The position numbers were made by a program, and so were the translations under genes. A stretch of 64,000 nt of DNA from Moraxellaceae bacterium. Lineage in GTDB: Bacteria > Pseudomonadota > Gammaproteobacteria > Pseudomonadales > Moraxellaceae. This document shows positions 38,641 to 48,852 of the stretch, one piece after another. Every line of letters starts with the position of its first letter. Positions within the stretch are counted from its first letter, which is position 1. The DNA lies in assembly GCA_030680295.1 (NCBI GenBank), contig JAUXVU010000020.1:1-64000 (forward strand). The letters are read 5' to 3'. Below the pieces are notes generated by a model. That model made no database searches and had not been told where the DNA came from. It saw only the letters and a list, made by a program, of their open reading frames with translations.

Positions 38641-39975
38641 TTACAAGTTGTTGCGCACTTCTTGTGCAAGCATCTCTGCTAACTGCTGTACCAACTGATG
38701 GTCTTCACCTTCCACCATGACTCGTAAAACTGGCTCAGTGCCTGAGGCACGCAATAGTACTCGCCCACGACCTGCCAATTTAGTCTCAGCAACGGCAACA
38801 GCAGCCTGAATTGCTGGGTGCTGAATATCTGGCTTGCCTTGCACTCGTACATTTATAAGCACATTCGGGTACTTTTTCATACCTGCTTTTAGTGCCGACA
38901 AGGGTTGGCCACTCGCAACCACAGCCGATAAAACTTGCAAGGCAGCCACAATGGCATCACCTGTGCTGGCCTTATCCAAACAAACGATATGACCGCTTGC
39001 CTCACCACCAACTGCCCAGCCATGACGCTCTAATTCCGCCATCACATAACGGTCACCGACATTGGCTCGGACAAAGCGCAAGCCTAAATCCACAATAGCT
39101 TGCTCCATACCGAAGTTACTCATGAGCGTACCAACCACGCCACCCACAGGCAGACCAGCACGCAAACGTTCACGTGCAATAATGTAGACAATTTCATCGC
39201 CATCAATAAGCTCGCCGTGCTCATCCACCAACATGACACGGTCGCCATCACCATCAAACGCAATACCTAAGTGTGCTTTCTCTGCCAACACTTTCTTTTG
39301 CAGGGCATCTGGATGTGTTGAACCAACCTCATCGTTGATGTTGCGGCCATTGGGTTCACAGGCGAATCGAATGACGTTTGCACCTAACTCCTCAAACACC
39401 ATCGGGCCAACCTGATAGGTAGCACCATGGGCGCAGTCGACCACGATGGTTAGGCCTGCCAGCGATAAGTGATAAGGAAAGCTGGCTTTGCAATACTCAA
39501 CATAACGACCACGCGCATCTTCGATACGCTTCACCTTGCCCAGCAACTCAGGGTTATCAATGACCATGTCCTTATCAAGCCAGGCCTCAATTGATAACTC
39601 GATATCGTCTGATAACTTTTTACCGTCTGGGCCAAAAAACTTAATGCCATTATCAAAGTACGGATTATGTGAAGCGGAAATGACAATGCCGGCATCGGCG
39701 TGGAAGGCACGGGTCATATGCGCAACAGCTGGCGTAGGAATGGGCCCCAATAACAGCACATTAACGCCAGCCGCAGACAAGCCAGCCTCTAAGGCAGACT
39801 CAAACAAATAACCCGATAATCGAGTGTCCTTGCCAATGATTACCGTTGGGTTATCAATCTTAGAGGCCATCGCTCTACCAGCAGCCCATCCTAGCTTCAG
39901 TGCAAAATCAGGGGTAATCGGATACTGCCCCACCAAGCCTCGCACACCGTCGGTGCCAAAATAGCGTCTGCCCAT
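38641..39975 (-). CDS. glmM: phosphoglucosamine mutase
   Basis: Converts glucosamine-6-P to glucosamine-1-P for peptidoglycan and LPS precursors. N-terminal [11 protein letters not shown], catalytic serine loop [19 protein letters not shown], metal-binding DGDGDR and sugar-binding GEASGH are all present. ATG 39975 is preferred over the adjacent ATG 39978 from the AGGAG spacing; 444 residues. Follows folP by 20 bp. Confidence 0.96.
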   Translation of the reverse strand: MGRRYFGTDGVRGLVGQYPITPDFALKLGWAAGRAMASKIDNPTVIIGKDTRLSGYLFESALEAGLSAAGVNVLLLGPIPTPAVAHMTRAFHADAGIVISASHNPYFDNGIKFFGPDGKKLSDDIELSIEAWLDKDMVIDNPELLGKVKRIEDARGRYVEYCKASFPYHLSLAGLTIVVDCAHGATYQVGPMVFEELGANVIRFACEPNGRNINDEVGSTHPDALQKKVLAEKAHLGIAFDGDGDRVMLVDEHGELIDGDEIVYIIARERLRAGLPVGGVVGTLMSNFGMEQAIVDLGLRFVRANVGDRYVMAELERHGWAVGGEASGHIVCLDKASTGDAIVAALQVLSAVVASGQPLSALKAGMKKYPNVLINVRVQGKPDIQHPAIQAAVAVAETKLAGRGRVLLRASGTEPVLRVMVEGEDHQLVQQLAEMLAQEVRNNL

Positions 39976-39995
39976 CATTTGCTCCTTATTTATTT

Positions 39996-40841
39996 TTATT
40001 GCTGCGCCGACCAAGGTCGTTGCGCCTGCCACAAGGTAATTGCATCTTTCGTGGCTTTAACATCATGACTACGAATAATTCGCGCACCGCGCTCCAATGA
40101 CAACACCGCAGCACTTAAGCCCGCGTATAAGCGCTCATTTACAGCAGCACCGCCCAGCACTGCGCCCAACATCGATTTACGCGACAGACCAATTAACAGG
40201 GGCAACCCTAAGTCTTTAAGTGTAGATAACTGCGCCAATAACTGTAAATTGTGATCCAGTGTTTTGCCAAAGCCAAACCCCGGATCAATCAATAAACGCT
40301 CACGCGCTATTCCAGCAGCCACACAAGCATTAATACGCTCAGCTAAAAAAGCGCTTACTTGATCAATTACTGAGTTGTATTGCGGGGCCTGCTGCATATG
40401 ATTTGGCTGGCCCTGCATATGCATCAAGCAAATCGGCAGGCCTGTCGCAGCAGCAGCTGCTAGAGCATTTATTTGTTGCAGTGCACGGACATCATTAATC
40501 ATGCCGGCACCCAGCTTGGCAGCTTCGGTCATGGCTTTGGCGGAGGATGTATCAACGGAAATAATGACATCAAGCTGAGTGGCAATCGCTTCTACTACCG
40601 GCAGAAGGCGATCGAGCTCTTGTTGCTCAGATACTGGGGCTGCGCCAGGACGTGTGCTTTCTGCGCCAACATCAATAAGGCTAGCGCCAGCGAGTAACAT
40701 GGCTTCCGCTTGGCGCAAAGCCGCATCTCGGGTTTGAAATAAACCGCCATCTGAAAATGAATCGGGCGTCACATTAAGGACGCCCATCACGTGAGCTCGA
40801 GTTAAATCAAGCCCACGCTGACCACAGTGCAATATTGTCAA
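39996..40841 (-). CDS. folP: dihydropteroate synthase
   Basis: Condenses the pterin pyrophosphate with p-aminobenzoate in folate synthesis; the target of sulfonamides. [60 protein letters not shown] and GLSRKSML are diagnostic. 281 residues. Lies between ftsH and glmM in the common order. I see nothing marking it as a resistance variant. Confidence 0.96.
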   Translation of the reverse strand: MTILHCGQRGLDLTRAHVMGVLNVTPDSFSDGGLFQTRDAALRQAEAMLLAGASLIDVGAESTRPGAAPVSEQQELDRLLPVVEAIATQLDVIISVDTSSAKAMTEAAKLGAGMINDVRALQQINALAAAAATGLPICLMHMQGQPNHMQQAPQYNSVIDQVSAFLAERINACVAAGIARERLLIDPGFGFGKTLDHNLQLLAQLSTLKDLGLPLLIGLSRKSMLGAVLGGAAVNERLYAGLSAAVLSLERGARIIRSHDVKATKDAITLWQAQRPWSAQQ

Positions 40842-40850
40842 AAGCCAGCC

Positions 40851-42791
40851 TCAGGTAGCGCCTTCTACAGGGTCGGTCGATGGCTTCTTGTCATCTTCGT
40901 CAACATCATCTGCTACCACACCTGCGCCACCAGCTGGTGTTGAGTCATCCCAGCCTTTTGGCGGCCTGACCGCTCGGCGCGCCATCAAATCATCAATTTG
41001 TTCAGCATCAATGGTTTCGTACTTCATTAACGTCGACGCCATCGCATCTAAAATATCACGATTATCGACAATCAGTTGTCGCGCAGTGTTGTAACAGCCA
41101 TCGATGATGCTGCGGATTTCATTGTCGATATCCATAGCTGTTTGCGCAGACACATTTTTGCGCTGAGTGACTGAGCGACCAACAAATACCTCGCCTTCAT
41201 CCTCTTCGTATAACAGTGGGCCCATTTTTTCAGACAGGCCCCACTTAGTGACCATATTACGCGCCAACTCGGTGGCCCGCTGAATGTCATTGCTGGCACC
41301 CGTGGTCACACCTTCAGCACCCAAGGTCAGCTCTTCAGCAATTCGCCCACCGAACAGCGAGCTAATGCTGCTTTCAATGCGACGCTTGGACATTGAGTAA
41401 CGATCTTCTTCCGGCAGGAACATGGTTACACCCAAAGCACGACCACGCGGAATGATCGATACCTTGTAAACCGGGTCATGTTCTGGCACTAAACGTCCAA
41501 CAATGGCATGGCCAGCTTCGTGAAACGCCGTATTAAGCTTTTCAGCGTCCGACATCACCATGGATTTGCGCTCGGCACCCATCATGATTTTGTCTTTAGC
41601 GCGCTCGAACTCATTCATGCTGACCAGCTTCAAGTCACCACGAGCGGCGAACAGAGCGGCTTCGTTAACCAAGTTAGCCAAATCAGCACCGGAGAAGCCG
41701 GGAGTGCTGCGCGCCAATGTTGATGCATCAACATCTGCACCCATTGGGATTTTGCGCATATGTACACGCAGAATTTGTTCGCGACCACGAATATCTGGCA
41801 GACCAACAACGACTTGACGGTCAAAACGACCAGGACGCAGCAGCGCCGAGTCGAGCACATCAGGACGGTTGGTGGCGGCAATCACAATCACACCTTCATT
41901 GCCTTCAAAACCATCCATCTCAACCAGTAACTGGTTCAGCGTTTGCTCACGCTCATCGTGACCACCGCCCATGCCAGCACCACGTTGACGGCCAACAGCA
42001 TCAATTTCGTCAATAAAAATAATGCAGGGTGATTGTTTTTTGGCTTGCTCGAACATGTCGCGCACACGACTGGCGCCGACACCAACAAACATCTCAACAA
42101 AGTCAGAACCGGAAATAGAGAAGAATGGTACTTTCGCTTCACCCGCAATGGCTTTTGCCAATAGTGTTTTACCAGTACCAGGCTGACCGACCATTAAAAT
42201 ACCGCGAGGAATACGCCCGCCCAAGCTTTGGAATTTGCCCGGATCACGTAAAAAGTCGACAACTTCTTTCACTTCTTCTTTGGCTTCATCACAGCCAGCT
42301 ACATCAGCAAACGTAACTTTAATTTGGTCTTCGCTGAGCTGGCGCGCACGTGACTTACCAAAGCTCATGGGGTTGCCGCGACCACCTGCGCCACCGCCAC
42401 CACCCATGCCACCCATACGGCGGGAGATAAAAATAAACAGAGCAACCATCAATAAAATGGGGAATGCGGCAATTAACAGCTGCGACATCATGCCTTGCTG
42501 CTCAGGTGGCGCACCGACAATAGCCACTTTTTGCTTGAGCAACTGATTAATAAGATCAGGGTCTTGAGCAGGTGGACGCACGGTTTCGAAGCTGGCACCA
42601 TTTTGACGTTTACCAACAATCATGTCTGGCTGGATACGAACTTCCGCAATATCACCCGCATCCACAGAGCTAATAAATTCACTGTAAGACATGGCTGTAT
42701 TTTTTGTCGGCTGATTAATGCCACCGAGCACATAGGACACTGCAGCCGCAATCGCGATCCAAATAAGTAGGTTTTTTACAAAATCATTCAC
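40851..42791 (-). CDS. ftsH: ATP-dependent zinc metalloprotease FtsH
   Basis: Membrane AAA+ protease degrading misassembled membrane and regulatory proteins. Two membrane helices near residues 5-25 and 100-120, Walker [17 protein letters not shown], Walker [36 protein letters not shown] and the zinc site HEAGH. Start taken as GTG 42791 ([11 protein letters not shown]) with GGAGG 9 bases upstream, giving 646 residues, close to E. coli FtsH (644). Follows rlmE. Confidence 0.96.
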   Translation of the reverse strand: MNDFVKNLLIWIAIAAAVSYVLGGINQPTKNTAMSYSEFISSVDAGDIAEVRIQPDMIVGKRQNGASFETVRPPAQDPDLINQLLKQKVAIVGAPPEQQGMMSQLLIAAFPILLMVALFIFISRRMGGMGGGGGAGGRGNPMSFGKSRARQLSEDQIKVTFADVAGCDEAKEEVKEVVDFLRDPGKFQSLGGRIPRGILMVGQPGTGKTLLAKAIAGEAKVPFFSISGSDFVEMFVGVGASRVRDMFEQAKKQSPCIIFIDEIDAVGRQRGAGMGGGHDEREQTLNQLLVEMDGFEGNEGVIVIAATNRPDVLDSALLRPGRFDRQVVVGLPDIRGREQILRVHMRKIPMGADVDASTLARSTPGFSGADLANLVNEAALFAARGDLKLVSMNEFERAKDKIMMGAERKSMVMSDAEKLNTAFHEAGHAIVGRLVPEHDPVYKVSIIPRGRALGVTMFLPEEDRYSMSKRRIESSISSLFGGRIAEELTLGAEGVTTGASNDIQRATELARNMVTKWGLSEKMGPLLYEEDEGEVFVGRSVTQRKNVSAQTAMDIDNEIRSIIDGCYNTARQLIVDNRDILDAMASTLMKYETIDAEQIDDLMARRAVRPPKGWDDSTPAGGAGVVADDVDEDDKKPSTDPVEGAT

Positions 42792-42880
42792 AGTGGTGAA
42801 CCTCCAGTCTCGATGCGCTAGGTTAGCCACCCATCGATTGATCTTAACGCCTGACGCATACGCTACGCAGACACTAGCAT

Positions 42881-43531
42881 TTATTTATCGCTTGGACGAA
42901 AGCCAGTAGCGACTAAAAAAAGCTCTCTTGAACGGGCGCGTGATGCATCTGGCTTACGCGACTTCAGTACGGCAAAGTTAGCTTGAATTGCTTTGCGATA
43001 CTCTTCATAACCTTCACCCTGAAATACTTTTACCACAAATGTGCCACCAGGCTTGAGTACACGTACCGCCATGTCCAAGGCTAGTTCACATAAATACATG
43101 GCCCGCGGCTGATCTACAGCGTTGTTACCAGACATATTGGGGGCCATATCCGAAATTACAAGGTCTACCGTGTCACTACCTGCCAAGTCCAGAATTTCTT
43201 GCACTACTGCCTCTTCACGAAAATCACCTTGAATAAAGGTCACATCTGGCAACGCGTCCATAGGAAGAATATCAGTCGCAATGACACGGCCACGACCATT
43301 TAAAATACGCCCCACTACCTGACACCAACCTCCGGGCGCGGCACCTAAATCAATAATATTCATGCCAGGCTTAATTAAACGGTCTTTTTCTTGCAGCTCA
43401 AGCAGCTTATAACTTGCGCGCGAGCGATAGCCGTCTTTCCATGCTTTTTGCACATAATGGTCGTCTAAATGCTCTCGCATCCATGCCTTACTTCGGCCGG
43501 ATAGTTTTTGATTGGTAATTTTCGTTGCCAT
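42881..43531 (-). CDS. rlmE: 23S rRNA (uridine(2552)-2'-O)-methyltransferase
   Basis: SAM-dependent methyltransferase of the 23S A loop, also called FtsJ/RrmJ. SAM-binding [25 protein letters not shown] and [13 protein letters not shown] carry the K-D-K-E catalytic residues. 216 residues. Divergent from yhbY, co-directional with ftsH. Confidence 0.96.
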   Translation of the reverse strand: MATKITNQKLSGRSKAWMREHLDDHYVQKAWKDGYRSRASYKLLELQEKDRLIKPGMNIIDLGAAPGGWCQVVGRILNGRGRVIATDILPMDALPDVTFIQGDFREEAVVQEILDLAGSDTVDLVISDMAPNMSGNNAVDQPRAMYLCELALDMAVRVLKPGGTFVVKVFQGEGYEEYRKAIQANFAVLKSRKPDASRARSRELFLVATGFRPSDK

Positions 43532-43652
43532 GATTCACCGCAGACTAGGGACGCGCCTGCTGTAACAGGCTAAACTAAGGGGTACTTTTTACCAGAAAAA
43601 CCGTGTCCGCGCCCGAATACTCGCGATGCGACACACCATCGAGGATGTATTT

Positions 43653-43964
43653 GTGAGCTTGTCTACCGCTGAAAAGAAACGCCTACGCCAGATTGGTCAC
43701 CATCTACACCCCTTGGTGCAGCTGGGCAATCAGGGTTTGACTGAAGCTATCTTAGCTGAAATTGATGCTCGTCTTGAAGATCATGAGTTGATTAAAGTGC
43801 GTATTGGCGGCGAAGATCGCGCAGCACGCCAAGAAGCCATCACGCTAATTGCCGCCACAACCGGCGCTGAAATTGCACAGTCAATTGGCAAACTAGTGTT
43901 GTTATATCGCCCAGCGAAAAAACCTAACCCTAAGCTGTCTAACTTATTACGCGTTAGCGGTTAA
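43653..43964 (+). CDS. yhbY: YhbY/CRS1 (CRM-domain) RNA-binding protein
   Basis: A pre-50S-associated CRM-domain protein of 103 residues: HHLHPLVQLGNQGLTEAILAEIDARLEDHELIKVRI. The GTG at 43653 is chosen because GAGG lies 8 bases upstream; the ATG at 43626 would add nine residues and bury that site. Divergent from rlmE, a conserved pairing. Confidence 0.92.
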   Translation: MSLSTAEKKRLRQIGHHLHPLVQLGNQGLTEAILAEIDARLEDHELIKVRIGGEDRAARQEAITLIAATTGAEIAQSIGKLVLLYRPAKKPNPKLSNLLRVSG

Positions 43965-43984
43965 TACCAAGAAAGATTCCAATT

Positions 43985-44010
43985 AAAAAGCGGCTTAAAG
44001 GCCGCTTTTT
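43985..44010. terminator. bidirectional terminator yhbY / Mpo1-like gene
   Basis: AAAAAGCGGC/GCCGCTTTTT perfect stem with a 6-nt loop. It overlaps the last codons of the minus-strand gene ending at 43995. Confidence 0.9.
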
Positions 44011-44462
44011 AATTTCTGCTGAACAAATAGTGGGCCAATCAACAAAAACACTAAGTCATCTGCAAATGACGGCTTAGCACCTTCGACTTTATGACCCCAA
44101 AACTGTCCGGCCCACGCCAATACCCAGACTGCAGCTAATACCGGCAATAAAGGCACAGCCAAAGACTTCAACAGCAAAACAGTTGCTATAGAAACGGCCA
44201 ACCATATAACGCCAGTCACAAAACTGCTAAGTGATAGCCGTGCATAAAATGCCAAGACTGGAATAACGCCTACCGTTGCCACGTTCACATAAGGCAACCA
44301 CGCTTCAGGCAGACTTGGCACCAAACTACCTAGCGGGATCAACCAAAACAAACCAAACGTCGCAATAAAAATGAGCGGCACACAAATCATATGCACAATT
44401 TGATTGGTGCGATTGCGATGACTTTTTGCATATTCCGCCAAAAACTCTTGCTCAGTACGCAT
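43995..44462 (-). CDS. DUF962/Mpo1-like membrane protein
   Basis: 155 residues with about four membrane helices. The N-terminal EFLAEYAKSHRNRTNQIVHMICVPLIF carries the H..N..H pattern of the DUF962 (YGL010w/Mpo1) family, and a late conserved histidine is in GHKVEGAKP. Yeast Mpo1 is an iron-dependent dioxygenase acting in 2-hydroxy fatty-acid oxidation; bacterial members are uncharacterised. ATG 44462 preferred over the GTG at 44468 because of the AGAG spacing. Starts the accessory block between yhbY and greA. Confidence 0.8.
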   Translation of the reverse strand: MRTEQEFLAEYAKSHRNRTNQIVHMICVPLIFIATFGLFWLIPLGSLVPSLPEAWLPYVNVATVGVIPVLAFYARLSLSSFVTGVIWLAVSIATVLLLKSLAVPLLPVLAAVWVLAWAGQFWGHKVEGAKPSFADDLVFLLIGPLFVQQKLKSGL

Positions 44463-44482
44463 GACCACTCTCTTATAGTTTC

Positions 44483-45190
44483 TTATGTCACCACATTATC
44501 ATTGGCAAACTGCCAATTTAGCAAGCGCTCTACGACCGCCTCTGTATAAGCGGCACGTCGATTCTGATGATCTAAATAATAAGCGTGTTCCCACACATCA
44601 ATCGTCAACAACGGATTAAAATCCTGACTTAAGGGCAGCTCAGCATTACTGGTGCTCACCACACGTAAACGCGCACCGTCTTGCACCAGCCAAGCCCAAC
44701 CACTAGCAAATTGGCGATTAGCCGCTTGAATTAAAGCCTGTCTACAGGCTTGTACCGAACCAAATGACTCGTGCATCATGGCCGCCAAACGTTCTGGGGG
44801 TTCGCCCCCACCATTGGGCTTCAAACTTTGCCAGTAAAACGTGTGATTCCAAACTTGGGCGGCATTATTAAATATAGCCTCGTACTCAGGCCGTCCCGCT
44901 GTTGCTTTAATTAAATCGACTAGCGATAAAGTAGCAAGCGGCGAACCCTGCAGTTGGCGGTTCAAGTTATCCAAGTAACCACGATGATGACGACCATAAT
45001 GAAAGCTGATGGTCTGTGCCGAAATAATGGGCTCTAGTGCATCATTTGCAAACGGCAAATCCGGCAGTTTATGGGGCGTGGCGGCATGCGCCAGCCCTGC
45101 CTGACCTGATACCGCTAGTACTGCGGCCACACTAGCACTTGAGGCTAAAAAGTCGCGTCGGCTAATGCCTTTGCTACGTGCTTCTTTCAT
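44483..45190 (-). CDS. Tat-exported Fe-type superoxide dismutase
   Basis: 235 residues. The first ~36 form a twin-arginine signal (ISRRDFLASS at 10-19, hydrophobic core, AHA cleavage). The mature enzyme has the Fe/Mn SOD ligands: His in SFHYGRHHRGYLDNLN, His in NHTFYW, and Asp and His in DVWEHAYYLDH. The AAQVWNHTFYW segment, with its Gln, is the Fe-SOD pattern of E. coli SodB. Tat export would place a folded, metallated SOD in the periplasm, a place usually served by Cu/Zn SOD. Next to an SMR exporter gene (26 bp apart). Confidence 0.88.
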   Translation of the reverse strand: MKEARSKGISRRDFLASSASVAAVLAVSGQAGLAHAATPHKLPDLPFANDALEPIISAQTISFHYGRHHRGYLDNLNRQLQGSPLATLSLVDLIKATAGRPEYEAIFNNAAQVWNHTFYWQSLKPNGGGEPPERLAAMMHESFGSVQACRQALIQAANRQFASGWAWLVQDGARLRVVSTSNAELPLSQDFNPLLTIDVWEHAYYLDHQNRRAAYTEAVVERLLNWQFANDNVVT

Positions 45191-45216
45191 TTCCCACCCT
45201 CTTAAAACAGTAGTGC

Positions 45217-45534
45217 TTAACTTGAAGCCAACTTAAGCCCAATGATACCGGCAATCACCAAACCAACGCTGCCAATTCGTAATACCGTTACTGGCTCATC
45301 AAACAACACAACGCCCATGATAACGGCACCAACAGCACCGATCCCAACCCATACTGCATACGCTGTGCCCATCGGCAACGTCTTCATGGCAGAAGCCAAC
45401 AGCACTACACTGGCCACCATGGCAGTCAAGGTAATCACGCTGGGGGTAAGCTTAGTAAAGCCATCGGTGTACTTAAGGCCAACAGCCCAAACCACCTCTA
45501 AAATTCCTGCTAACAACAGCACTAACCATGCCAT
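45217..45534 (-). CDS. sugE: SMR-family guanidinium exporter (SugE/Gdx-like)
   Basis: 105 residues, four membrane helices, with the essential Glu at residue 13 in [11 protein letters not shown] and [20 protein letters not shown]. The pattern fits the SugE/Gdx branch, whose members export guanidinium, better than the EmrE branch. No guanidine riboswitch fits in the 17 bp separating it from the upstream PEBP gene. Confidence 0.85.
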   Translation of the reverse strand: MAWLVLLLAGILEVVWAVGLKYTDGFTKLTPSVITLTAMVASVVLLASAMKTLPMGTAYAVWVGIGAVGAVIMGVVLFDEPVTVLRIGSVGLVIAGIIGLKLASS

Positions 45535-45551
45535 TGCAATCTCTCCTTAAG

Positions 45552-46175
45552 TCACGCTCTGGCCTGAATGGCCAAGCTATAAGTCACCACTATACTGTCT
45601 TGAGCCAGCACTTTTCCTTCCATCGCCGCCTGCACCTGACGACCGTCAAAAAGCCCTGACAACGACAGGCTTGGCACTGACAGAGCATAAACTGTGAAGT
45701 GGTAATGATGCAGGCGCTCATCATTAAACGGTGGCCATGGGCCATCATATCCACCGTAGTTGCCAGCCATATCTGCATCACTAGCAAACCAGCTGGTGTA
45801 ATCATTAATGCCACGCACACCAATGCTAACGGCACCTGGCGCTTTGCCTTTTGGCGTAATACCTTCACCATCCTGCCCTTGCGCCAATGCTGTGACAGTT
45901 AGTGGAATATCAACCAAGACCCAATGAAAAAAGTCCACACGCGGCAGATCATAAGGCACGACACGATCAGCCTGATTAACATCATCAGCACGCGAGGGCA
46001 CATCCGGATCATGACAAATGAGTACGAAGGATTTTGTCTCTGCCGGAAAGTCACTCCAGCTCAGCTGTGGACTAATATTTGCGCCTGGCACTGGACCTGT
46101 TGGACCCGCCACACCCATGGCATGTTCAACGGGAATGCGCTCACCAGCGACTAGAGTTTGGCTTGTTAATTTCAT
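45552..46175 (-). CDS. YbhB/YbcL-family (PEBP) protein
   Basis: 207 residues of the phosphatidylethanolamine-binding fold: GANISPQLSWSDFPAETKSFVLICHDPDVPSRADD, FFHWVLVDIP, GYDGPWPPFNDERLHHYHFTVYAL. No signal peptide, so cytoplasmic. The ligand and function of bacterial members are unknown. First gene of a probable PEBP-sugE-SOD-Mpo1 run on the minus strand. Confidence 0.85.
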   Translation of the reverse strand: MKLTSQTLVAGERIPVEHAMGVAGPTGPVPGANISPQLSWSDFPAETKSFVLICHDPDVPSRADDVNQADRVVPYDLPRVDFFHWVLVDIPLTVTALAQGQDGEGITPKGKAPGAVSIGVRGINDYTSWFASDADMAGNYGGYDGPWPPFNDERLHHYHFTVYALSVPSLSLSGLFDGRQVQAAMEGKVLAQDSIVVTYSLAIQARA

Positions 46176-46190
46176 ATAAACACTCCATTA

Positions 46191-46604
46191 TTAACGATCT
46201 GCCAGCCGATCCAACGCACCTAGTACATCGCGCCAACTGACAATACCTGCAATTTTTTGATCAATCTGCAAAACAGGCAAACAAGAAATATTACGCTGTA
46301 CTAACAGCTCAACCGCGTCATGCAAACTGGCATGTGTCGTAATAGTAATAGGGTGATGACCCATTACTTGATGAACACGCTTGTTAAGCGTAGCCAAATC
46401 ACGGTTAGTTTCATTAATGGTACCAATATGCGGACTAATTGCTTTCAACAAGTCTCGGTCAGAAAGTACCCCCACTAAGCGTCCTTGTTCCACAACTAAC
46501 AAATGATGAAAGTGATGACACTCAAATAAGCGTTTCACCAAGCCTAAGTCATCATCAGGAGAAACCGTTACCGGAATAGGCGTCATCACATCCTGAATTA
46601 GCAT
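46191..46604 (-). CDS. tandem CBS-domain protein
   Basis: 137 residues made of two CBS repeats: MLIQDVMTPIPVTVSPDDDLGLVKRLFECHHFHHLLVV with LVGVLSDRDLLKAI, and VMGHHPITITTHASLHDAVELLVQRNISCLPVL with IAGIVSWRDVL. CBS pairs bind adenosyl ligands and act as sensors. ATG 46604 with GGGAG upstream is preferred over an ORF start at 46640. Divergent from the antiporter gene, 107 bp apart; a regulatory link is possible but unproven. Confidence 0.85.
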   Translation of the reverse strand: MLIQDVMTPIPVTVSPDDDLGLVKRLFECHHFHHLLVVEQGRLVGVLSDRDLLKAISPHIGTINETNRDLATLNKRVHQVMGHHPITITTHASLHDAVELLVQRNISCLPVLQIDQKIAGIVSWRDVLGALDRLADR

Positions 46605-46711
46605 TTGGTGCTCCCACCTATTCATTAGCCATACAAACACTAAAAATAACAGAACTATGGCAGCCGTATTGCTAAGCTTAACCGGTCACTCTGAGATAAG
46701 CCCTAAACACC

Positions 46712-48397
46712 ATGTATGAAATTTTAAGCGCCTCTGTTTTTCATGAAGTCGCATTATTACTAGTGCTCGCAGCCGGAGTTGGCTTTTTGGGTTTATTGCT
46801 TAAGCAACCCCTGATTGTCAGCTTTATTGCTGTCGGTATTTTAGCCGGCCCATCTGCGCTCAACTTGGTCAGTGCCACCGAGCACATCAACTTATTATCT
46901 GAGCTTGGCATTGCTTTGTTACTGTTTTTAGTTGGTATTAAGCTTGATCTTCATCTTGTGCGTAAGCTTGGCACAGTCTCGCTAATGACAGGGCTTGGAC
47001 AAGTCGTATTTACCGCTGTTTTTGGCTACTTAATTGGTATTGGGCTAGGTTTCGCTCATCTCACCAGCCTATACATCGGCATTGCACTAACATTTTCTAG
47101 CACCATTATCATTGTCAAACTACTGTCCGATAAACGTGAAATCGACTCGCTGCACGGCCGTATAGCGCTGGGCTTTCTGATCGTACAAGACATTGTTGTT
47201 GTGCTGGCCATGATCAGCCTATCGGCGATTGGCATTGGTGCACGTGACGCTGGCGAGGCTGGTGACAGCATGACCGTAGTACAAGTTCTATTGTCCGGAC
47301 TTATACTCGTTGGCCTTGTTTTACTGTTTATTCGCTACCTTGCATCTCCTTTAACACAGCGCTTAGCGGCATCGCCTGAGCTACTCATTTGCTTCGCTAT
47401 CGCACTAGCCGTTCTACTTGCCGCAGCGGGAGAAACCTTGGGTTTTGGCAAAGAACTCGGCGGTCTATTAGCTGGCGTGGCATTAGCCTCAACACCTTTT
47501 CGTGATGCGATCGCAGCACGCCTAGCGCCCCTTCGTGACTTTTTACTGTTGTTTTTCTTTATTGCACTTGGCACACACTTAGATCTCTCTCACTTAGGCA
47601 ACGACATTATTCCAGCCATGGCATTCTCTGCCTTTGTACTTATTGGCAACCCGCTGATTGTACTTATCATCATGGGCATTATGGGTTATCGCCGCCGTAC
47701 CGGCTTTATGGCCGGACTTACCGTGGCACAAATTAGTGAGTTCTCGCTGATTTTTGCGGCCATGGGAGTCACCTTAGGACACATCAACCAAGAAGTGATG
47801 GGCTTAGTAACCTTAGTTGGTCTTATCACCATTGCCGCTTCGACGTATATGATCACGTACTCTCACAAAATATACCCAATTTTCGACCCATTCTTGGCCG
47901 TATTTGAGCGCAAAATTCCATGGCGTGAGCAAGAAACACCATCTGCCGCCGATGACGACAAATACGACACCATCTTCTTTGGCCTGGGCCGTTATGGCAC
48001 CAGCCTAGCGAAACGCTTAAACGCTAATGGAGAGCGTATTTTGGGGGTGGATTTTGACCCTAGCGCAGTAAAGCGTTGGCAGAAGCTTGGCCTTGATGCA
48101 CGTTATGGCGATGCGATGGATCCTGAGTTTATTGCCAGCTTGCCGCTTAGTCAGGCCAGCCAAGTGATTGCGCTACTTCCAGACCACCAACATGGGGTCA
48201 CCCACAATGATAGTCGCTTGGCTTTAATGCATGCATTAACTGAGCAACATTTTAGTGGCCGAATCGTAGTGCATAGCCAATACGAGGACACAGTAACCCA
48301 GCTTAAAGAAGCTGGGGCACATATTGTTTTAGAACCGTTTAAAGATGCTGCAGACTTTGCAATGAAACTGCTGACTACTGATAACGAACAGAAATAA
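46712..48397 (+). CDS. CPA2-family cation:proton antiporter with TrkA-N domain
   Basis: 561 residues. The first ~380 form a KefB/YbaL-type membrane domain of 12-13 helices ([56 protein letters not shown]). A cytosolic Rossmann RCK/TrkA-N domain follows ([29 protein letters not shown]) but no RCK_C. Probably K+ or Na+ exchange gated by nucleotide; the ion is not decidable from sequence. Its 3' end overlaps greA on the other strand by 23 bp. Confidence 0.87.
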   Translation: MYEILSASVFHEVALLLVLAAGVGFLGLLLKQPLIVSFIAVGILAGPSALNLVSATEHINLLSELGIALLLFLVGIKLDLHLVRKLGTVSLMTGLGQVVFTAVFGYLIGIGLGFAHLTSLYIGIALTFSSTIIIVKLLSDKREIDSLHGRIALGFLIVQDIVVVLAMISLSAIGIGARDAGEAGDSMTVVQVLLSGLILVGLVLLFIRYLASPLTQRLAASPELLICFAIALAVLLAAAGETLGFGKELGGLLAGVALASTPFRDAIAARLAPLRDFLLLFFFIALGTHLDLSHLGNDIIPAMAFSAFVLIGNPLIVLIIMGIMGYRRRTGFMAGLTVAQISEFSLIFAAMGVTLGHINQEVMGLVTLVGLITIAASTYMITYSHKIYPIFDPFLAVFERKIPWREQETPSAADDDKYDTIFFGLGRYGTSLAKRLNANGERILGVDFDPSAVKRWQKLGLDARYGDAMDPEFIASLPLSQASQVIALLPDHQHGVTHNDSRLALMHALTEQHFSGRIVVHSQYEDTVTQLKEAGAHIVLEPFKDAADFAMKLLTTDNEQK

Positions 48398-48851
48398 TCT
48401 CATAGGTAACGAGGCCGCCCGGCGTTTCAATGACGGCTTCATCACCTTCTTCTTTACCAATCAGGCCACGGGCAATTGGCGAGTTCACTGAAATTTTTCC
48501 GATTTTAAAGTCGGCTTCATCGTCACCGACAATTTGATAGGTCTTCACTTCTTCGGTTTCGATATGTTCAATCTCAACCGTTGAACCAAAAATCACCTTA
48601 CCCGTGTGTGGCACTTTCGAAATATCAATGACCTGGGCATTGGACAACTTGCCTTCGATATCCTGAATACGCCCCTCAATAAAGCCCTGCTGTTCGCGAG
48701 CTGCATGATACTCAGCGTTTTCTTTTAAGTCGCCATGCGCACGCGCCTCTGCAATCGCCGCGATCACAGCAGGACGATCAATCATTTTCAAGCGCGTGAG
48801 TTCCTCTTGAAGAACCGCCGCGCCATGAACTGTCATTGGATATCGTTGCAT
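48375..48851 (-). CDS. greA: transcription elongation factor GreA
   Basis: Rescues backtracked RNA polymerase by stimulating transcript cleavage. 158 residues: N-terminal coiled coil ([47 protein letters not shown] with acidic tip) and C-terminal FKBP-like domain ([26 protein letters not shown]). Starts one base after the carB stop, so carA-carB-greA is a single unit, as in Pseudomonas. Confidence 0.96.
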   Translation of the reverse strand: MQRYPMTVHGAAVLQEELTRLKMIDRPAVIAAIAEARAHGDLKENAEYHAAREQQGFIEGRIQDIEGKLSNAQVIDISKVPHTGKVIFGSTVEIEHIETEEVKTYQIVGDDEADFKIGKISVNSPIARGLIGKEEGDEAVIETPGGLVTYEIISVRYQ

Positions 48852-48852
48852 T

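Noticed and set aside
45535-45560. Guanidine riboswitch before sugE
   Set aside because: Only 17 bp separate the gene from its upstream neighbour, too short for any known class.
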